Assembly: GCA_016795465.1 (NCBI GenBank)
Contig: JAEUHK010000092.1
Coordinates: 62,001-126,000, forward strand
Length of the DNA: 64,000 bases
From: Verrucomicrobiaceae bacterium
Lineage (GTDB): Bacteria > Verrucomicrobiota > Verrucomicrobiia > Verrucomicrobiales > Verrucomicrobiaceae
Direction: 5' to 3'
Under the pieces are notes generated by a model. The model ran no database searches. It was not told the DNA's origin and worked only from the letters and a program-made list of their open reading frames with translations. Shown piece after piece: positions 23,961-33,074 of the stretch; position 1 is the stretch's first letter; every line of letters begins with the position of its first letter. Both the position numbers and the translations under genes were made by a program.

Positions 23961-25375
23961 GCGAGGATCTTTTTGATGACTTTGGCTCCTTCGACGCCGC
24001 TCAGCCTCGCATCAAGCCCCTGGAACTTGAAGCTGAAGGCGTCGTGTTGGATGCCGAGTTGATGCAGCATCGTGGCGTGGAGGTCGTGGACGGTGGTGAT
24101 GTTTTCGACGGCGGCGTAGCCGAGGTCGTCGGTGGATCCAAAGGTGAGGCCGCGCTGGATGCCGGCACCGGCGAGCCACATGGACATGGCTTTGTTGTGA
24201 TGATCGCGGCCGATGGGTCCTTTGTTGCCCTGCGCCATCGGGGTGCGGCCGAATTCCCCGCTGAAAACGATGAGCGTGTCGTCGAAGAGGCCGCGCTGCT
24301 TCAGATCGGTGATGAGCGCCATGCAGGCGCGATCGACTTCCTTCGCACGCAGCGGCAATTCCTCGCGCAGGAGGCTGTGGTGGTCCCAATCGCGATGGTA
24401 AAGCTGGATGAAGCGCGTGCCGCGTTCGGCGAGTCGGCGGGCGAGCAGGCAGTTTGAGGCGAAGGAGCCGTCGCCGGGTGTGCAGCCGTAGAGTTCGAGC
24501 GTTTTCGGGCCTTCGGGGCGGATGTCCATCAGCTCGGGCACGCTGGCCTGCATTTGAAACGCCATTTCATACTGCGCGATGCGTGTGGCGATCTCTGGAT
24601 CGTCGCAAATGGCGGCGTGCTGTTTGTTGAGCGCATTGATCGCGGCCACGTCCGCGCCTTGTCGCTCGCGCGTGACGCCGTTCGGGCTGGTGAGATACAA
24701 AACGGGATCGCCCTGAGAGCGGAGCTGCACGCCTTGATACTTCGACGGCAAAAAGCCGCTGCTCCACTGCCGCGCCGCGATGGGCTGCGGCGTGCGACCT
24801 TTGCCCGTGGACACCATGACGACGAATCCGGGCAGATCCTCCGCCTCGCTGCCGAGTCCGTAAGTGATCCATGCGCCCATGCTCGGACGGCCGGCGATTT
24901 GGGCACCCGTGTTCATGAACATGTGCGCGGGGTCGTGATTGATCGCGTCTGTGGTCATCGAGCGCACGAGGCAGATGTCGTCTGCGACGCTGCCGAGATG
25001 CGGCAGCAACTCGGAGAGCTCCATCTGGCACTTGCCGTGTTTCGCGAAGCCAAACATCGGCCCCTTGCACACCAATTTCTGCCCCTGGAGCTGCGCGAGC
25101 TGCTGCCCCTTTGTGAACGACTCCGGCATCGGCTTGCCATCCATCTCCGCGAGCTTCGGTTTGTAATCAAACAGCTCCAACTGCGACGGCCCGCCCGCCA
25201 TCGTGAGCCAGATCACGCGTTTCGCCTTCTGCGGCAGCGGCAGCTTCCCGAGAACGCCGCGTGAAGCCGCGTGGAGCAGGTTCGGACGCATCAACGACGC
25301 CAAAGCGACACCGCCGAGACCTTGCGATGCGCGGCTGAGGAAGGCGCGGCGGGTGTGGAGGAGCGGGGATGTCAT
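23957..25375 (-). CDS. DUF1501 protein (paralog b), exported
   Basis: 472 residues, first gene of a minus-strand run. A signal with twin-arginine-like 'TRRAFLSRASQGLGGVALASL' leads into the alkaline-phosphatase-like DUF1501 fold: 'NHDPAHMFMNTG', 'FSGEFGRTPMAQG', 'GRDHHNKAMSMW' and 'TTVHDLHATMLHQLG'. It is almost collinear with the protein at 17270-18676, with one short insertion near the end. DUF1501 proteins usually accompany PSD1 or heme proteins, as here. The next gene overlaps its stop. Confidence 0.9.
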   Translation of the reverse strand: MTSPLLHTRRAFLSRASQGLGGVALASLMRPNLLHAASRGVLGKLPLPQKAKRVIWLTMAGGPSQLELFDYKPKLAEMDGKPMPESFTKGQQLAQLQGQKLVCKGPMFGFAKHGKCQMELSELLPHLGSVADDICLVRSMTTDAINHDPAHMFMNTGAQIAGRPSMGAWITYGLGSEAEDLPGFVVMVSTGKGRTPQPIAARQWSSGFLPSKYQGVQLRSQGDPVLYLTSPNGVTRERQGADVAAINALNKQHAAICDDPEIATRIAQYEMAFQMQASVPELMDIRPEGPKTLELYGCTPGDGSFASNCLLARRLAERGTRFIQLYHRDWDHHSLLREELPLRAKEVDRACMALITDLKQRGLFDDTLIVFSGEFGRTPMAQGNKGPIGRDHHNKAMSMWLAGAGIQRGLTFGSTDDLGYAAVENITTVHDLHATMLHQLGIQHDAFSFKFQGLDARLSGVEGAKVIKKILA

Positions 25376-25497
25376 GTCGGGAGGGAAAACGCGGCTTTTC
25401 GCCCCCGGCTTGCCTCAGAAGACTGGTCTGGCGGCACCGGGGCCGTGCTTCGCTGCCCCCCGAATGCGTGGAAATCCTCGTTTGACTCGCGGGGCAT

Positions 25498-25546
25498 TCT
25501 GAAACATATCAACGCATCCTGATACGTTGATTTGAACCGTTTCAGA
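25498..25546 (+). promoter_or_regulatory. Nested hairpin in the ahcY leader
   Basis: The outer 8-base arms TCTGAAAC (25498-25505) and GTTTCAGA (25539-25546) are perfectly complementary. Inside them ATCAACG (25508-25514) and CGTTGAT (25525-25531) pair around ten bases. The structure ends 29 bases before the ahcY start. It could be an RNA switch or an operator, since inner arms of ATCAA...TTGAT type resemble those of ArsR-family operators. It does not match the SAH riboswitch that I know. A related but shorter dyad lies upstream of metK. Confidence 0.55.
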
Positions 25547-25575
25547 CCCTGAACCTGAACCCACCCACGCCCACT

Positions 25576-26979
25576 ATGAGCGACTACAAAGTCAAAGACA
25601 TCGCCCTCGCCGACTTCGGCCGTAAGGAACTCACCATCGCCGAGAGCGAAATGCCCGGCCTCATGGCCACCCGCGAGAAGTATGGCCCGAAAAAGCCCCT
25701 CGCTGGCGTCCGCATCACCGGCTCCCTGCACATGACCATCCAGACCGGCGTGCTCATCGAGACGCTGAAGGAACTCGGTGCCGATGTCCGCTGGGCCTCC
25801 TGCAACATTTTCTCCACCCAGGACCACGCCGCGGCTGGCATCGCCGCCACCGGCACACCCGTCTTTGCCTGGAAGGGCGAAACGCTCGAAGAATACTGGT
25901 GGTGCACCTGGCAGGCCATCATGTTCCCCGGCAACAAAGGCCCGCAGCTCATCGTCGATGACGGCGGCGACGTGACCCTCCTCATCCACAAGGGCTACGA
26001 AATGGAAAACGGCGACAAGTGGGTCGAGACCCCCTCCGACAACCACGAAGTGAAGGTCATCAAGGACCTCCTCAAGGACATCGCCAAGAAGCAGCCCGGC
26101 ATCTTCCACGAGATCGTGAAGGACCTGAAGGGCGTCTCCGAAGAGACCACCACCGGCGTGCATCGCCTCTATGAAATGGCGAAGGCCGGCAAGCTGCTCT
26201 TCCCCGCCATCAACGTGAACGACAGCGTCACGAAGTCCAAATTCGACAACCTTTACGGCTGCCGCGAATCCCTCCTCGACGGCATCAAGCGTGCCACCGA
26301 CGTCATGATCGCCGGCAAGGTCGGCGTCGTCTGCGGCTACGGCGATGTGGGTAAAGGCTGCGCCTTCGCCCTCCGCGGCATGGGCGCCCAGGTCGTCGTC
26401 ACCGAAATCGACCCCGTGTGCGCCCTTCAGGCCGCCATGGAAGGCTTCCGCGTCATGCCCATCGAGGACACCCTTGGCTGGGGCGACATCTACGTCACCA
26501 CCACCGGCAACAAGGACATCATCCGCCTTGAGCACATGGAGAAGATGAAAGACCAGGCCATCGTCTGCAACATCGGCCACTTCGACAACGAGATCCAGGT
26601 GGACAAGCTCAACGCCCGCACGGATGTGAAGCGCCTCAACATCAAGCCGCAGGTGGACAAGTACACCTTCCCGGCCGGCAACAGCATCTTCATGCTCGCC
26701 GAAGGCCGCCTCGTGAACCTCGGCTGCGCTACCGGCCACCCGAGCTTCGTGATGAGCAACAGCTTCACCAACCAGTGCCTGGCTCAGATCGACCTCTGGG
26801 AAAACAAGGACAAGCGCCCCGTGGGCGTCACCGTCCTGCCGAAGAAGCTCGACGAAGAAGTCGCCCGCCTCCACCTCGCGAAGATCGGCGTGAAGCTCAC
26901 CGTCCTCACCAAAGACCAGGCCGACTACATCGGCGTGCCCGTCGATGGCCCCTACAAGACGGATCACTACCGTTATTAA
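25576..26979 (+). CDS. ahcY: Adenosylhomocysteinase (S-adenosylhomocysteine hydrolase)
   Basis: 467 residues, the normal length for the bacterial type. It carries 'FGRKELTIAESEMPGL' and 'ARITGSLHMTIQTGVLIETL' (here GVRITGSLHMT), 'ASCNIFSTQDHAAA', the NAD site 'GYGDVGKGCA', 'CNIGHFDNEIQ' and a C-terminal 'DHYRY' with the Lys/Tyr that cap NAD in the partner subunit. It splits S-adenosylhomocysteine to adenosine and homocysteine in the cytoplasm, keeping methylation running. metK lies 24 kb away in the window. A nested hairpin precedes it and a strong terminator follows. Confidence 0.97.
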   Translation: MSDYKVKDIALADFGRKELTIAESEMPGLMATREKYGPKKPLAGVRITGSLHMTIQTGVLIETLKELGADVRWASCNIFSTQDHAAAGIAATGTPVFAWKGETLEEYWWCTWQAIMFPGNKGPQLIVDDGGDVTLLIHKGYEMENGDKWVETPSDNHEVKVIKDLLKDIAKKQPGIFHEIVKDLKGVSEETTTGVHRLYEMAKAGKLLFPAINVNDSVTKSKFDNLYGCRESLLDGIKRATDVMIAGKVGVVCGYGDVGKGCAFALRGMGAQVVVTEIDPVCALQAAMEGFRVMPIEDTLGWGDIYVTTTGNKDIIRLEHMEKMKDQAIVCNIGHFDNEIQVDKLNARTDVKRLNIKPQVDKYTFPAGNSIFMLAEGRLVNLGCATGHPSFVMSNSFTNQCLAQIDLWENKDKRPVGVTVLPKKLDEEVARLHLAKIGVKLTVLTKDQADYIGVPVDGPYKTDHYRY

Positions 26980-27031
26980 TCGCGAAGCGAGTTTTCCAAC
27001 TCGTTCCCCCAATCACCACCCCCAAAACCCC

Positions 27032-27066
27032 AAAGCGCGTCCGGTCGAAAGGCCGGGCGCGTTTTG
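27032..27066 (+). terminator. Intrinsic terminator after ahcY
   Basis: A 15-pair stem (from AAAGCGCGTCCGGTC to GGCCGGGCGCGTTTT, with some G-T pairs) is closed by a GAAA tetraloop. The right arm ends in TTTT. It lies 53 bases after the ahcY stop. The left arm begins with AAA, so it may also serve the minus-strand gene that ends at 27087. Confidence 0.85.
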
Positions 27067-27086
27067 GCATTTGGGGAACGTCGTCC

Positions 27087-27509
27087 CTACTTGGCGGCAC
27101 TCTCCCGCAGCACTGCCAGCCACTCCCGCGTCGCCACTTCTTCCAGCTTCTTCATCAAAGCCGCCCGCGGCTCCTTCATGTCCGCGTTCTCATCCTTCGC
27201 CAGCGTCTGCATCAGGCTCATCATCGCCAGGGAGATCGTGGGCGTGGCCATCATCTCCTTTGTCAGCACGGGCGCGATCTGCGCGGCGGTCTGGCAGATG
27301 GTGGGATGCCCGTGAATCTGCGGATGCTTCGTCGCATCGATCAAGGCGAGGAGGTAGAGGCGGCGGATGGGGCTGCCGGCGGGGATCGTTGCGGGCGCTA
27401 GCTCCTTCGGCACGGTGGCTCCTTCAAAGCCCGGCCACTCGCCCTGCAACAATCGCTGCCACTGCGCGGTGGCGGCGCGGAACTGGCTGGACTTGGCGCA
27501 GAGTTCCAT
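27087..27509 (-). CDS. Small unknown protein at the end of cluster A
   Basis: 140 residues, not recognised. It is predicted all-helical, with 'GSPIRRLYLLALIDATKHPQ' and a C-terminal amphipathic stretch, and no signal or membrane segment. It begins 11 bases after the stop of the TIR-WD40 gene and ends before the shared terminator, so it is the third gene of the same unit. A small accessory or regulatory subunit is possible. The alternative, a chance open frame, is less likely because of its tight spacing and sound codon choice. Confidence 0.6.
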   Translation of the reverse strand: MELCAKSSQFRAATAQWQRLLQGEWPGFEGATVPKELAPATIPAGSPIRRLYLLALIDATKHPQIHGHPTICQTAAQIAPVLTKEMMATPTISLAMMSLMQTLAKDENADMKEPRAALMKKLEEVATREWLAVLRESAAK

Positions 27510-27520
27510 GCGCAGTTCGG

Positions 27521-30500
27521 CTACTTTGACTCAAGCTTTGCCTTCAATTCCAATAGTTCCTTTTGCTTTGCCAGCGGAGTGCGCTCAAGGGCAAAGGTGA
27601 GGGCTTCGCGGGCTTCGGCTTCGAGACGCAGTTCCTCATACATGATCTTCGCTGACCACGCGGCATACTCTGCTAGCGTATCTCGCCCATACAATTGCTC
27701 ATTGGCCTCGCGTAGACGCTTCATCGTAATGCGGGCGAGAAAGTTCATCGAGTTTTTCGGAATTTCATAGCCTATCGGCCCAGACGGACCAATCTCTGAC
27801 TCTAAAGCTGGTGGCTTTGACTCAGCGGAACGACCGAACAGTCCCCTAAACAAGCCCCCCTCACCACTGCTCATTGGTGAGGTCGAACGTTCACATCTCG
27901 CCAGTGAAATAGGCACCAAGGGATGCCATGGCGCTTGATCTGCGCAGCGATGAATTACAGACGGTTTACCCATGGAATTTTGCAATATGGCTGACATCAA
28001 TCGGCGGCCTATTGCTGAACGCGCTGTCTCGGAAGTCCATGGTGATGTTGTTCTTCGCTCGGGGGTGGTGGCCACCCACCGTAAAACCGCATGCTGCCAA
28101 GTCTCGCTGTCTTGCGGTTTCGAAACCAGAAAACTGCGAATGGAATCTTGGTCGCTTACCAGCTCAGAAGAGGTCAAAGGTGTCAATTCGTCGTGGGAGT
28201 TGATGTGACAGCCAGAATGAAGGCGAAGCGCGGCGACCCACGCTCTGCACACTTGATCATGTGAGCGTATCCAATTGGCGTCCCAAACACGGGAGGTTCC
28301 ATCGGTGCTTCCAGCAGCATGAAAACGACCATTCAAACAAAATGCGACAGAGGTTACCTCGCTGTCAAAAGTCGCATCGCAAACTTGCCTGCTTGAAATC
28401 ACGTCGATCACGCGAGCGCTCCCTTTCCCGATTCTCTCATTGTAAGATAAGGCCAGATACCTGCCGTCTGGACACAGACTCACTGCAACGCGATCTCCAC
28501 CGTTTGTCTTGAACACCTCGGCACCTGTGGATGTCTCGATGACACTGGCCTCATTCTTGCTGCTGCCAGCAGCATAGTATCGGCCATCAGCGCTGAAACT
28601 TAGTGACCATACGGTGTCTTCAAATCGAGTCCTGCTAATCTCCTTGCTGGACTCTACATCCAGCACGCTCGCGAAGTTGTCGCCTGTGCCCACGGCCAAA
28701 TATCGTCCATCTGGACTGTAACTAACAGGGCCCACATAATGTGAACTGTCTGGAAATTTGATTGTTTTGAAGTCTAGGCCGGATGACGCAATGAGAAGAC
28801 GTGCAGTTCGGTCATTCGCACCAGATGCGAGGTAATGGCCTCGTGGGCCGAAAGATACTGAGCGAACCGCATAAGGTAAAGTTGACCGGCTAATCTCTTT
28901 GCCGGTTTGCATGGAATACACTCTTGATATCGCGTCGTCGCACCCAACTGCGATGTGTTGGCCGTCAGGGCTGAAATGAACGGACCAAACAGGTTTATCC
29001 ATGTCTGCGTCAATCATATGCCTGCCACTATCCAACGAAGTCACTTGCACCATTCCCTCCTCGGTGCCGGTGGCAAGGTAGCGTCCATCCGGACTCAAGC
29101 TCACCGACCAAATCAAATCACGGGTTTCTGTAATAAATGTCTCCTGAATCCCGGCGGGTTCATATACCCTCACGATGCCGTCCGGAGTTCCTGAAACTAG
29201 AAATCGGCCGTCTGGGCTGAAAGACAATAGTGGAGATGAATAACGGCGGCCCAAGAATGCAGCGTCTATTTGATGACGTTCTCCCGTGAGTGCCTCAATT
29301 ATCATGATGGGATGGCTGATTTCGCTCGCGATCCCAACAATGAGTAAACGAGCATCAGGGCTGAAACTCAGTGAGGTCACATTACCGGCAAATAGGGTTT
29401 TGCTGAGTTCATTCCCCGTTGCAATGTCGACTACTCGCACTTCGCCTTTGTCGCGGTCTCCGCCACCGTCGAAACCAACTGCGAGAAGGCGACAATCGGG
29501 ACTCACGCTCAATGAAGTAATCGCAATCGGGTCGTTAAACTCGACTTTGCGAATATCCTGGCCGGCCATCAAGTCCATGACCAACGTGGCTGTGTGTGTG
29601 CTTTTCGCAATGAATCTACCATCTGGACTGAAACTCGCGAAGTTTATTTTCTCCTCAGACTCGGCTTGGCTTAAATCCTTGCCCGTCAACACCTCTATCA
29701 GCCTCAAACGATGGTCTTCACTCAGGGCAACAAAGTTGCGGCCATCCGGACTGAAACTCACAAACGTCACTTCACTATCAAACTCAACCTTGCAGATATC
29801 TTTACCCGACTTCACGTCCAACACACGAGCTATGCCATGCTTGGCGTGGCCACCTCCAACTATGTAGCAGTGCCCATCGGCACTAAAGCATACTGATCTC
29901 ACCGGCTCACCAAATTCAACTCTGCCAATTTGCTTGCCCGTGGAGACGTCAATCAATCTTCCGGTGTTGTCCAAACTCCCGGCCACCACCATGCGTCCAT
30001 CCGGACTGAAACTTAATGAGGTTACATGAGAACCAAACTCGGCTCTACTGATTAGGACGCCAGTGGCTGTGTCGATCACCTGGAGGGTGCCGTCCCGGCT
30101 CCCTGCAGCGAGGTAATGTCCATCAGGGCTAAAAGCGACACATTCCACTTCGTCAGCAAATGCCGATACGAATCGGATCCTCCACTCGGGGGCATTCATG
30201 CCGAAAGCATATGCCGCACTGGCAGTTAGAGTGCTGCTATTTGCAGGGGCATAGTCAAGCGCCCGCCCGAAATAGGCGAATCCGTTGGTGTCTCGGTTCC
30301 CATTGAAGGAGCGAAGCGCTGCTTCGTGATCTGCATAGCTGGCCTTGAGGAGAAGGGCTTTTTGTTTGGCATCGGACTCTTTGAGTTTCGCTGTCGTTGC
30401 CTCGGCCCTCTCACGCTGGCTCTTTTCCTCGCTCCGCGCTTTCACAGCAATTGCTTCATTCAGGTCAGCCTCCCGCCAAAACCAAACAGCGAGTAAAGCC

Positions 30501-31390
30501 AGCACCAAGGCAAAGACAGCGGCAACGGCGAGGCGGCGGGCAGTTCTTTCCGTGGCCCTCTTAGCAAGTCGCGCCTCATCGGCAGCTTGTTGTGCTTGCC
30601 CAGCCAGCTGGCGTTCGCGTTCGGCGATCTCTCGCTGATTGGCAGCATCAGCTTCGGCCAAAGTAGTGCGATGGGCGGCGTCACGGTCTTTGAGCTGCCC
30701 CAGCGGAACGCCAAGCAGACCAGCGATGACTTTGATCAGGGCATGATCGAGCTGCTGGCGATACGCTTCGGTGCGGGTGGCGATCTTGTCCGGGGTGAGG
30801 CTGCTGTTCAGCGTAAGGTGTTCTCGATAGGCCTCGGCGGTGACGAAGCCTTCGGCTCGGGTGCCAGTGGGGCGCAAATCCGCAGCGAGAGGTTCGGTGC
30901 GGATGGTCCAGTCGAGGGTGCCGTCGTCGCGCACGGCTCCGAAGCGCAGTTCCTCGCAGAAGCATTCTTCGTCATGCAGGATGCCGTCGCGGGCTTTGGC
31001 GGGGTCGTCGGCATTAGGCTCGCCGGCGATGATGATGGCGAGGATGCGGTCGCTGCGGCCGAGTTCCTTGAACTCGCGCACTTCCTTGCGCACCCAGGGG
31101 CTGACGGCGCTGCGCGGGCTGCACAGGACGATGAGGTGATCGCTCACTTCTAGCGCGGCGCGGATGCCGGTGGCGAGGTCGGCGTTGGCGGGGAGTTCGT
31201 CCTCGTCGCGGAAGATGGGGTAGAGGGAGTCGCGGATGGGTTCGCCACGCAGGTTCGGGGTGCCGATGAGATCGGGCGGGACGGTGTAGCGCTCCAGGGC
31301 GCGGTGCAACCACTCGGCCCAGCGGCGGCCTTCCTGAGTGTTGTCCGCGTGACGGTAGCTGATGAAGGCGGTGTAGCGGCGGGTGTGCAT
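27521..31390 (-). CDS. TIR-TM-WD40 protein (cluster A)
   Basis: 1289 residues. A TIR domain occupies about 5-145: 'YTAFISYRHADN', 'DLATGIRAALEVSDHLIVLCSPRSAVSPWVRKEVREF' in separate blocks, with Glu103 in the place of the catalytic NADase Glu. A charged coiled coil (about 240-345) is interrupted by one membrane helix (286-305). About 15 WD40-type blades follow (415-1070), each with a 'V.S.SFSPDGR' block, enough for two propellers. A helical tail of about 200 residues ends the protein. The TIR half is GC-rich (41 of 60 bases at 31081-31140), but the propeller half is not (31 of 60 at 28561-28620), suggesting a composite origin. A SLOG membrane protein gene precedes it. TIR domains of this type commonly act in anti-phage NAD depletion or signalling. 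Confidence 0.9.
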   Translation of the reverse strand: MHTRRYTAFISYRHADNTQEGRRWAEWLHRALERYTVPPDLIGTPNLRGEPIRDSLYPIFRDEDELPANADLATGIRAALEVSDHLIVLCSPRSAVSPWVRKEVREFKELGRSDRILAIIIAGEPNADDPAKARDGILHDEECFCEELRFGAVRDDGTLDWTIRTEPLAADLRPTGTRAEGFVTAEAYREHLTLNSSLTPDKIATRTEAYRQQLDHALIKVIAGLLGVPLGQLKDRDAAHRTTLAEADAANQREIAERERQLAGQAQQAADEARLAKRATERTARRLAVAAVFALVLALLAVWFWREADLNEAIAVKARSEEKSQRERAEATTAKLKESDAKQKALLLKASYADHEAALRSFNGNRDTNGFAYFGRALDYAPANSSTLTASAAYAFGMNAPEWRIRFVSAFADEVECVAFSPDGHYLAAGSRDGTLQVIDTATGVLISRAEFGSHVTSLSFSPDGRMVVAGSLDNTGRLIDVSTGKQIGRVEFGEPVRSVCFSADGHCYIVGGGHAKHGIARVLDVKSGKDICKVEFDSEVTFVSFSPDGRNFVALSEDHRLRLIEVLTGKDLSQAESEEKINFASFSPDGRFIAKSTHTATLVMDLMAGQDIRKVEFNDPIAITSLSVSPDCRLLAVGFDGGGDRDKGEVRVVDIATGNELSKTLFAGNVTSLSFSPDARLLIVGIASEISHPIMIIEALTGERHQIDAAFLGRRYSSPLLSFSPDGRFLVSGTPDGIVRVYEPAGIQETFITETRDLIWSVSLSPDGRYLATGTEEGMVQVTSLDSGRHMIDADMDKPVWSVHFSPDGQHIAVGCDDAISRVYSMQTGKEISRSTLPYAVRSVSFGPRGHYLASGANDRTARLLIASSGLDFKTIKFPDSSHYVGPVSYSPDGRYLAVGTGDNFASVLDVESSKEISRTRFEDTVWSLSFSADGRYYAAGSSKNEASVIETSTGAEVFKTNGGDRVAVSLCPDGRYLALSYNERIGKGSARVIDVISSRQVCDATFDSEVTSVAFCLNGRFHAAGSTDGTSRVWDANWIRSHDQVCRAWVAALRLHSGCHINSHDELTPLTSSELVSDQDSIRSFLVSKPQDSETWQHAVLRWVATTPERRTTSPWTSETARSAIGRRLMSAILQNSMGKPSVIHRCADQAPWHPLVPISLARCERSTSPMSSGEGGLFRGLFGRSAESKPPALESEIGPSGPIGYEIPKNSMNFLARITMKRLREANEQLYGRDTLAEYAAWSAKIMYEELRLEAEAREALTFALERTPLAKQKELLELKAKLESK

Positions 31391-31441
31391 GGGCGGGTCT
31401 CTTTAAATCAGAAATCAGGAATCTAGAATCACAAATCCCCA

Positions 31442-33001
31442 TCAATGCCCCGTCGTCTTGGCGGTGAGCTGCCATTCGCGGAGTTCGTCGAGGAGAATTT
31501 CCTCGGTCTGGGCGACGGCGAGGGAGATGGAGGCGCGGGTCTCCAGGCCGCCAAGGTGGGTGCGCATCTCCGTGAGGCGCTTGGCCATCTCAGGATAGCG
31601 TTCCTTTCGCCGGCCGGCATCGAGGGCGTGGCGGATGCCGTTGGCCACACCGGCGAGCAAAGGGAGGGCGATCGGGAACAGCACGACGATGGGCCAGGTA
31701 GCGGGTTTTTCATCGAGCTTCCACGGACCGTGCAAAAGCCCCTGCAGGCCCTTCAGCTTGCTCAGCTTGTTTGCCAGCGAGATGGCGACAAACGGTGGCG
31801 CAAGCAGGGCGCTCCATTTGCTGACGACACCGGTGATGCTCCACCAACGGAGGGCTTTTTCATTCATCTCCTGATAGTGACGGATCTGGCCGTCCGGGTG
31901 TGTCTCGCTCAAGCGGGTGGCGATGTAGTCATCACGCAGGGCCCGCGGGCAGAGTGTAGCGCGGTGGGCATTGACGAGCAGGCTGGCGCTCAGGGCAAAG
32001 CGCCGCCATTTGGGGTCATGCACAGCTATCGACGGGCTGAGCGGATCAATCAGCGGCACGCTGGCACGGAAGCCACGGACGAGCTCCGCGGCAAAGCGAC
32101 AGCGCAACCACCGCTCTTGCGAGTGCTTCCGATGCAGTGCCCAACCCAAATACAGCGCATATCCCACGAGTAGCAGCTCAACAGCGGTGATGGTCCATTT
32201 CCACTCTTCCCAAGGCCCGTCCCACGGCGTCCCTGTGATAAACTTGAACGTGACGACCGCTGCCAGCAGCGCCGCGATGCCGTGCAGCAGAATGATCACG
32301 ACCAATGAAGGACGAAAACGGGCGGCTTCCGTTTTGGCGATGTCGTCGAGGCACTTTTGCAGGTCGTCCGCATCGCCAGCCTGGGCGGCGCAACCCGCAC
32401 CGGTCTTTTCGGCCACTTCTTGGAGTTCGGTCATCACCTCATCGGGCGCGAACGCGGCGTTCAGATCTCCTTCGATGCGGCTGCGGCCTGTTTTCGAATC
32501 AATGATGACCACGGGAATGCCGGTGCGCAGGGCTTGCGACACGATTTGCTCCGTGCCGCCGAGCCCGCGGGCCTTTTCACCATCCCAGACGGCGATGAGC
32601 ACATCCACCGCGTCGAGAATCTGGATGCCCTGATCAAAGTAGCAGTCCGGGCGTGTCATATCGCCGGGCAGGACGCGGACGCTGTCTCGCCCAGGCTTCG
32701 TGGCGGCCAGCTCGATCTGCTTGCGGGAACGATCCCACGCTGATGGAGAAAAATCTTTCTCAAAGTCTGCCTGAGTCAGCGGCAGCAGCAGATGGACGGG
32801 CATGGCCAGCCCGCGGGCGGTCTCGACGCAAAGTGTGTCCGTTCCCTCGGCGATACTTGCATAGAGATCGATCTCGCCACCGGCCGCAGTTGTGCGCTTC
32901 TGCAAATCCTCCAGAGCTGCCTTCAGAGCAGGACGGATGAGGTTTTCATCATAGCCGGCACGATGACCGGAAAAGCCGACAAGATAACGAGGTTTCAGCA
33001 T
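31442..33001 (-). CDS. SLOG domain protein with four membrane helices (SLATT-like; cluster A)
   Basis: 519 residues from 33001 (an ATG six codons upstream also exists). The N-terminal SLOG/Rossmann-like domain (about 5-200) has 'VGFSGHR', 'SIAEGTDTL', and 'DVLIAVWDGEKARGLGGTEQIV' over two adjacent blocks, with the glycine-rich loop that binds nucleotide phosphates in LOG/SLOG proteins. Four hydrophobic helices lie at about 232-254, 270-290, 393-411 and 436-456, in two pairs separated by a long soluble loop, as in SLATT-type pore-forming effectors. It is predicted to sense a nucleotide and act on the membrane. The TIR-WD40 gene follows after 51 bases. Confidence 0.75.
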   Translation of the reverse strand: MLKPRYLVGFSGHRAGYDENLIRPALKAALEDLQKRTTAAGGEIDLYASIAEGTDTLCVETARGLAMPVHLLLPLTQADFEKDFSPSAWDRSRKQIELAATKPGRDSVRVLPGDMTRPDCYFDQGIQILDAVDVLIAVWDGEKARGLGGTEQIVSQALRTGIPVVIIDSKTGRSRIEGDLNAAFAPDEVMTELQEVAEKTGAGCAAQAGDADDLQKCLDDIAKTEAARFRPSLVVIILLHGIAALLAAVVTFKFITGTPWDGPWEEWKWTITAVELLLVGYALYLGWALHRKHSQERWLRCRFAAELVRGFRASVPLIDPLSPSIAVHDPKWRRFALSASLLVNAHRATLCPRALRDDYIATRLSETHPDGQIRHYQEMNEKALRWWSITGVVSKWSALLAPPFVAISLANKLSKLKGLQGLLHGPWKLDEKPATWPIVVLFPIALPLLAGVANGIRHALDAGRRKERYPEMAKRLTEMRTHLGGLETRASISLAVAQTEEILLDELREWQLTAKTTGH

Positions 33002-33074
33002 GGCACGGCATTGGAGCAAAACCTGAGCCCGGTGACAAGCAACCTCTTAGCGTTCGTGCGGAGTTGCCCAAGCG

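Noticed and set aside
25376..25575. Classical SAH riboswitch upstream of ahcY
   Set aside because: The 49-base nested hairpin lacks the pseudoknot pieces and conserved bases that I know for that class; it is left as an unassigned structured leader.
25372..27012. 546-codon minus-strand frame opposite ahcY
   Set aside because: ahcY is certain on the + strand; the antisense translation is Val/His/Gly-rich and unrelated to any family.
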